64,000 bases of DNA. It comes from Acidobacteriaceae bacterium (GTDB lineage Bacteria; Acidobacteriota; Terriglobia; Terriglobales; Acidobacteriaceae). Shown one piece after another: positions 59,942 through 64,000 of this stretch. The stretch lies in NCBI GenBank assembly GCA_025462885.1, contig JAOAPN010000004.1:620001-684000 (forward strand). Reading direction: 5' to 3'. The position numbers and the translations under genes are program-made. The notes under the pieces are model-generated. The model saw only the letters and a program-made list of their open reading frames with translations, did not search any database and was not told where the DNA came from. Within the stretch, counting starts at the first letter, position 1, and each line of letters opens with the position of its first letter.

Positions 59942-61308
59942 GCGACGTGGTGGTGGTCGGCGGGGGACTGGCGGGGCTGGCGGCGGCGGTTGCGTTGGCC
60001 GGGGATGGAGCTTCGGTGACCCTGCTGGAGCGACGGCCTTCGTTTGGGGGCAGAGCGTACTCGTATGAGCATCCGGCGCTGGCGGAGACGGTGGACTCGC
60101 AACACGTGGTGCTGGGCTGTTGCACGAATCTACTTGGGTTGGTCGGGCAGGCTGGGGCGGGGGAGCTGGTGCGCTGGTACGACGAGCTTACTTTTTTGGA
60201 GCCGGGTGGCCGGAAGAGCGTGATGAAGCCGAGTGGGCTGCCGGCTCCGTTGCACCAGGCGATGAGTTTTCTGCGGGCACCGATGCTGGGGCTGAAGGAC
60301 AAGGTTGGGATCGCGGCCGGACTGCTGCAGTTCCTTCGCGGGTATCCGGCGGGGGATGCGGAGAGCTTTGCAACCTGGCTGAAGCGGACGGGGCAGACGG
60401 AGCGGGCGATTCGGCACTTCTGGGAGCCGGTCGTGGTGGGGGCGCTGAACGATGGCTTTGAACAGTGCTCGACGAAGTATGCGGGGAAGGTGTTTCACGA
60501 GACGTTTCTAAAGTCTGAGGTTGGAGGACGGCTGGGAATTCCCGCGGCTCCGCTGACGGAGTTTTTTGAGCCGGTTGTCGCGCTCGCGGAGCGATTAGGT
60601 GTGACGGTGAAGTTGAAGTGCGGCGTCGATGGGTTGGAGCGGCGGGATGGGGGTTGGGTCGTCCGGGCGGAGGAGCGGGAGTTTGTGGCGGATACGGTCG
60701 TGCTGGCTACGGACTTTCGGCAGACGCGCAAGTTGCTGGATGGTGTGGGTGGTGCGGGTGCGATTGCGTCGGACCTGGAGCGATTTGTGGCGGCTCCGAT
60801 TACGACGGTGCATCTCTGGTACGACCGGGATGTGACGGAGATGGATCATGCAGTGTTGCTTGATACGCGGATCCAGTGGGTGTTTGCGAAGTCGCGCATC
60901 CGCCGTTGGGGAGCGGAGCGCGGCAGCTATCTGGAGTTGGTGATCAGTGCGTCGTGGGCGGAGCTGGGGATGGGACGCGAGGAGATTCTGGCTTCGGCGC
61001 TGCGGGAGTTGGAGCTTTTCTTTCCGAAGGTAAGGGAGGCGCGGCTGGTGAAGAGCGGCGTGCTGAAAGAGGCGCGGGCTACCTTCTCGGTGGTGCCGGG
61101 GCTGGATGCGTTTCGGCCGGAGCAGCGGACGGAGTGGCCGGGGCTGTTTCTTGCCGGGGACTGGACGGCGACGGAGTGGCCTTCGACGATGGAGGGCGCG
61201 GTACGGAGCGGGCGGTTGGCGGCTGGAGCCGTGGTGGGCGAGGCTGGACGCTTTATGGCGACGGAGACTCCGGCGAGTGGCCTGATGCGGTGGCTAAATC
61301 GAGATTGA
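59938..61308 (+). CDS. hpnE: Hydroxysqualene dehydroxylase HpnE
   Basis: 456 residues from a TTG at 59938 that overlaps the hpnD stop (TTGA), in line with the 4-base overlaps of the preceding genes; a GTG at 59947 is possible. FAD-dependent amine-oxidase/desaturase fold: V-V-V-V-G-G-G-L-A-G-L-A-A-A-V-A-L, the E-R-R-P-S-F-G-G-R-A segment, S-Q-H-V-V-L-G-C-C, and the C-terminal FAD motif L-F-L-A-G-D-W-T with P-S-T-M-E-G-A-V-R-S-G. HpnE reduces hydroxysqualene to squalene. It completes the HpnCDE path; squalene-hopene cyclase is not in the window. Confidence 0.93.
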   Translation: MSDVVVVGGGLAGLAAAVALAGDGASVTLLERRPSFGGRAYSYEHPALAETVDSQHVVLGCCTNLLGLVGQAGAGELVRWYDELTFLEPGGRKSVMKPSGLPAPLHQAMSFLRAPMLGLKDKVGIAAGLLQFLRGYPAGDAESFATWLKRTGQTERAIRHFWEPVVVGALNDGFEQCSTKYAGKVFHETFLKSEVGGRLGIPAAPLTEFFEPVVALAERLGVTVKLKCGVDGLERRDGGWVVRAEEREFVADTVVLATDFRQTRKLLDGVGGAGAIASDLERFVAAPITTVHLWYDRDVTEMDHAVLLDTRIQWVFAKSRIRRWGAERGSYLELVISASWAELGMGREEILASALRELELFFPKVREARLVKSGVLKEARATFSVVPGLDAFRPEQRTEWPGLFLAGDWTATEWPSTMEGAVRSGRLAAGAVVGEAGRFMATETPASGLMRWLNRD

Positions 61309-61326
61309 GATGGTGGGCTGCGTTAG

Positions 61327-61716
61327 TTAGCGAGTGAGTAGGACCACTCCAGCGCAGACGAAGAGCGCGGCGAACCAGCGGCGGCGGTCTACATTTTCGT
61401 GCAGGAAGAGCTTGGCTGCGACTGCGTTGCCGATGAAGGTGAGCGACGCGCTGGCGGGGGCGGCGAGGGAGACGTCCACCTTGCTCAGGGTGAAGAGCAG
61501 GGAGAAGAAGCTGAGCGCCATACAGAGCACGCCGAGCAGAAACATGGAGTCGGTGACTACGGCTTTGATGGCGCCGGGCAGACCGGACTTGGCGCGGATG
61601 ATGTCGAGGTCGCCGATGCGGCGCATAGCTCCCGCTGTGAGGACGTCTCCGGCGATGGCGGTGACGGCTACGGCAACGATGGTGGCCCAGGTCTCGAAGG
61701 TGGTGGTGGGGATCAC
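61327..61716 (-). CDS. Half-size EamA/SMR-like membrane protein B
   Basis: 129 residues, four hydrophobic helices: W-A-T-I-V-A-V-A-V-T-A-I-A-G-D-V-L near the start, F-L-L-G-V-L-C-M-A-L-S-F-F-S-L, L-A-A-P-A-S-A-S-L-T-F-I-G, and A-A-L-F-V-C-A-G-V-V-L-L. This is the size and topology of SMR transporters or ArnE/ArnF flippase subunits, i.e. half of an EamA protein. It overlaps the partner gene by 4 bases (ATGA). Convergent with hpnE, 18 bases away. Confidence 0.8.
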   Translation of the reverse strand: MIPTTTFETWATIVAVAVTAIAGDVLTAGAMRRIGDLDIIRAKSGLPGAIKAVVTDSMFLLGVLCMALSFFSLLFTLSKVDVSLAAPASASLTFIGNAVAAKLFLHENVDRRRWFAALFVCAGVVLLTR

Positions 61717-62144
61717 TCGGCACCTTCCCTATGTTTGGTGTCGATGGGGATCGGGTGCTCGGTGAGCGGGGGGCCGTTGGCGACGAAGCCCACGCCGCAG
61801 ACGATCAGCAGAATACCAAGCCAGCGGGAGGGAGAGATGTGCTCGTGCTGCCAGTAGTGCGCGAGAAGCGCCACTACGATGTATCCGAAGGCGGTGGAAG
61901 GCAGGACGAAGGTGAGATCAGCCCAACTGAGGGCGCTTAGATAGCTTGCGAAGAAGCCGATGAGCAGGAGGATTCCGGCGATGACCCAGGGGTTTTTCAG
62001 TGCAGTGAAGAGCGTGCCCAGGCTCGAGAGCGAGACGGGGCCAACCTGGGCCATTCCGTGCGCCAGAAGAGTGTCTCCGACGGAAGCCGTGAGCATGACG
62101 CACAAGAGGATGAGGTAGCGCTGGGGTGTGAGGACGTGTTTCAT
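61713..62144 (-). CDS. Half-size EamA/SMR-like membrane protein A
   Basis: 143 residues, four hydrophobic helices with the start Y-L-I-L-L-C-V-M-L-T-A-S-V-G-D-T-L-L-A-H-G-M, the internal W-A-D-L-T-F-V-L-P-S-T-A-F-G-Y, and S-R-W-L-G-I-L-L-I-V-C-G-V-G. The G-D-T-L and G-D-V-L segments of the two proteins are equivalent, so they are paralogous halves and likely form a heterodimer in the inner membrane. Same strand as hpnJ, 264 bases downstream of it. Possible role: moving a hopanoid head-group precursor or a lipid; no direct evidence. Confidence 0.8.
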   Translation of the reverse strand: MKHVLTPQRYLILLCVMLTASVGDTLLAHGMAQVGPVSLSSLGTLFTALKNPWVIAGILLLIGFFASYLSALSWADLTFVLPSTAFGYIVVALLAHYWQHEHISPSRWLGILLIVCGVGFVANGPPLTEHPIPIDTKHREGAE

Positions 62145-62257
62145 GGAGTCGTTTGGTTCGCTTCTTACTAGATGCGTTGAGATTGTCTTCGGCTTAGGGC
62201 TGCGCCGAATTAGTGCAGAAAGTTCCGGCAGGGAAGCTCTGAAGAAGTGTGTGAAAT

Positions 62258-62322
62258 TCCCTCGGCGGCTAAAGCCGCATTGCGGTGCTTGGAGTTGCGG
62301 CGGGACTAAAATTCCGCCCTTT
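62258..62322. repeat. REP-like element with two hairpins
   Basis: ctcggcggctaaagccgc (stem gcggc/gccgc, 62265-62278) is followed by a second hairpin at 62299-62318 (ggcgg/ccgcc around gactaaaatt). The g-g-c-t-a-a-a-g-c-c motif is typical of acidobacterial intergenic REPs. No gene lies in the 264-base gap. Confidence 0.65.
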
Positions 62323-62351
62323 CAAAACTAAGACTTGTTCGGAGGTTCCTT

Positions 62352-62391
62352 AGAAATAGAAAGGCGGCCAGCATGGGGTCATGCTGACCGC
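62352..62391 (-). terminator. Intrinsic terminator of hpnJ
   Basis: On the minus strand a stem of 4 + 7 bp with one mismatch (plus 62364-62391) and a 4-base loop is followed by a U-rich CTTTCTATTTC. It starts 18 bases after the hpnJ stop and separates hpnJ from the EamA-like pair. Confidence 0.85.
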
Positions 62392-62408
62392 TTCGTAATG
62401 CGAGTGGC

Positions 62409-63896
62409 TTAAGCGTTCATGCTGACGGATTCCTGCGCCTTGGCGGCGTTGGCTTCCTTGGCGGCGCGAGCGGCCTTGTTGCGCTTGGAACGGAGGCGCA
62501 TGAAGTCGCGTGCCTCGGAGTAGAGACGGGGAACGTCGCGGTTGACGACCGCCTGCCAGACGACGCGGAAGGCAGCCTTGGGGCGGAAGTAGTACTCGTC
62601 GTAGAACTTGTGCACCATCTCCATGACGTATTCCACGGGCAGGCCGGGGTATTCGATGTGGGCCATCTGGTGGCCGCCGTCGTCGGACATGGCTTCGTTG
62701 GTGATGAAGCCGTTGGCTTTGGCGTAGTCGAAGAACTCGGTTCCGGGGAAGGCGTGGGCGATGGAGACCTGGATGGTCTCGCAATCGAGTTGCTTGGCGA
62801 ACTCGATGGTGTTGCGAATCGACTCACGGGTCTCGCCGGGGAGGCCGAGGATGAAGTCGCCGTGGATGACCAGGCCGAGCTTGTGGCAGTCGCGGGTAAA
62901 GTCGAGCGCGCGCTGTACGGTGGCGCCCTTCTTGATGTTCTTGAGGATCTGCGGGTCGCCGGACTCGTAGCCGACGATGAGCAGCCGGCAGCCGGCGTCC
63001 TTCATGGCTTTGAGAGTCGCGAAGTCGGTCGTAACGCGCGAGGTGCAGGACCAGGTGAGGCCGAGCGGCTTCAACTTCTCGCACAGCTCGATGGTACGGG
63101 CGGCCTGGATGTTGAAGGTGTCGTCGTCGAAGAAGAATTCCTTGACGTGGGGGAAGAGCTTCTTGGCGCTTGCCATTTCAGCGGCGACATCGTCGGTGGA
63201 GCGCTTGCGCCATGCATGGCCGGAGAGAGTCTGGGGCCACAGGCAGAAGGTACACTGCGCCGGGCAGCCGCGCGTGGAGTACAGCGAGACGTAAGGGTGC
63301 AGGAGGAAGGGGACGTTGTACTTGGTCACGTCGAGATCGCGATTGTAGATATCGGTGGCCCAGGGCATTTCGTCGAGCTGCTCGGGGGTGACCTGCGCGC
63401 GATCCGGGTTATGGATGATCTTGCCGGTTGCCTTGTCCTTGTAGCTGAGGCCGACGATCTCTTCGATCGGCATGCCGTTGGCGTACTCAACCACGGTGAA
63501 GTCGAACTCGCGGCGGCAGATGAAGTCGATCGCGGGGCACTCGTTGAGGGCTTTCTCGGGCGAGGTGGTCACCGGAGGACCGACGAAGGCGATCTTGATG
63601 CTGGGGTAGGTCTGCTTGATGACCTCGGCCATCTTCTGGTCGCCGTCCCAGCCCATGGTGCTGGTGAAGAGAACGAGAAACTCGTAGTCCTTGAGGATTT
63701 CGACGACTTCCTGCCACTTGATGTGGTGCGGTGGAGCGTCGAGCAGGCGCGAGCCTTCCAGCATGCCTGCCGGATAGGTGAGCCATACCGGGTACCAGTA
63801 GGACTCGATCTCGCGGGTAGCGGGCCAGCGCGAGCTGGCACCACCGTCGAACTTCTCAAAGGAGGGCGGGTTCAGAAACAGTGTTTTAAGAGGCAT
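62409..63896 (-). CDS. hpnJ: Hopanoid biosynthesis radical SAM protein HpnJ
   Basis: 495 residues from the ATG at 63896; the ATG at 63917 would add seven residues, and neither has a clear ribosome binding site. The N-terminus K-T-L-F-L-N-P-P-S-F-E-K-F-D-G-G-A-S-S-R is characteristic of HpnJ. A B12-binding-like domain (~70-150) is followed by the radical SAM domain with C-P-A-Q-C-T-F-C-L-W (4Fe-4S) near residue 205, F-F-F-D-D-D-T-F-N, and G-Y-E-S-G-D. The basic C-terminal tail (S-K-R-N-K-A-A-R-A-A-K) is extra. HpnJ acts in forming the cyclitol-ether head group of bacteriohopanetetrol. Upstream hpn genes would lie beyond the window edge. Confidence 0.93.
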   Translation of the reverse strand: MPLKTLFLNPPSFEKFDGGASSRWPATREIESYWYPVWLTYPAGMLEGSRLLDAPPHHIKWQEVVEILKDYEFLVLFTSTMGWDGDQKMAEVIKQTYPSIKIAFVGPPVTTSPEKALNECPAIDFICRREFDFTVVEYANGMPIEEIVGLSYKDKATGKIIHNPDRAQVTPEQLDEMPWATDIYNRDLDVTKYNVPFLLHPYVSLYSTRGCPAQCTFCLWPQTLSGHAWRKRSTDDVAAEMASAKKLFPHVKEFFFDDDTFNIQAARTIELCEKLKPLGLTWSCTSRVTTDFATLKAMKDAGCRLLIVGYESGDPQILKNIKKGATVQRALDFTRDCHKLGLVIHGDFILGLPGETRESIRNTIEFAKQLDCETIQVSIAHAFPGTEFFDYAKANGFITNEAMSDDGGHQMAHIEYPGLPVEYVMEMVHKFYDEYYFRPKAAFRVVWQAVVNRDVPRLYSEARDFMRLRSKRNKAARAAKEANAAKAQESVSMNA

Positions 63897-64000
63897 TCTA
63901 GTTTCTAAGTTTACCATTTCGGCAAGGGGTTCGGTAGCTTTTCTGGGTTCCGTCGCAGGTTCGTCGCAGGGGGAAATACTGCCCAGAATGACTCATCTGA

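Overview
The window looks like chromosomal DNA from an acidobacterium of the Terriglobia/Acidobacteriaceae type (Granulicella, Terriglobus or Edaphobacter-like). This is inferred from gene content, not from a search. The content includes a squalene/hopanoid block (hpnC-hpnD-hpnE with hpnJ), a CcmF-CcmH-CcmI cytochrome c maturation block, a Ser/Thr kinase fused to TPRs, secreted TPR and NHL proteins, and two glycine-zipper envelope paralogues. The DNA is GC-rich and has no tRNA, rRNA, CRISPR array, transposase or integrase that I can see.

Layout. 1-5 kb: the end of a TPR protein, a lipoprotein M20-peptidase homologue with altered metal ligands, a small urocanase-domain protein, engB, and a glycine-zipper lipoprotein. 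5.5-8.6 kb: a three-gene set for non-phosphorylative L-fucose (or related deoxy-sugar acid) breakdown: SDR dehydrogenase, L-fuconate dehydratase and FAH-family hydrolase. 8.6-16 kb: an NHL-repeat secreted protein, a DUF4149 membrane protein, a carboxypeptidase-regulatory-domain protein, ccmI-like/ccmH/ccmF and a lone receiver protein. 16-22 kb: an SSS symporter with a small partner, an Fsr-type MFS pump and a kinase-TolB-TPR protein. 22-28 kb: a glycine-zipper paralogue, eno, a DUF2059 protein, an orphan phage-baseplate-V/spike protein, gpmI and a Tat-exported phosphatase. 29-32 kb: dnaX-ybaB-recR. 32-42 kb: a SET-domain methyltransferase, TPR proteins, a PspC protein, lysA, yebC, a PagL-like deacylase, ftcD and a secreted unknown.

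42.6-50 kb is a flagellar rod/ring/hook-junction operon: flgF, flgG, flgA-like, flgH, flgI, flgJ N-domain, flgM, flgN-like, flgK, flgL. A near-perfect sigma-28 promoter lies just before flgM, so flgM-flgN-flgK-flgL can be read as a late class unit regulated by the anti-sigma factor it encodes. 50.7-53.7 kb holds rpsO and pnp. 55-57 kb holds mlaF and mlaE. 57-64 kb holds a translationally coupled MDR dehydrogenase-hpnC-hpnD-hpnE operon facing hpnJ, with a pair of half-size EamA-like membrane proteins between them.

Dispersed repeats are the least explained part: a ~55-64 bp family in three copies, a 107-bp family in two copies, a 54-bp tandem repeat before flgF, a 49-bp near-continuous palindrome after flgL, and REP-like hairpins. 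The + strand is C-rich on the left and G-rich on the right whatever the gene direction, which suggests that a replication-strand switch or a rearrangement lies between about 28 and 40 kb.
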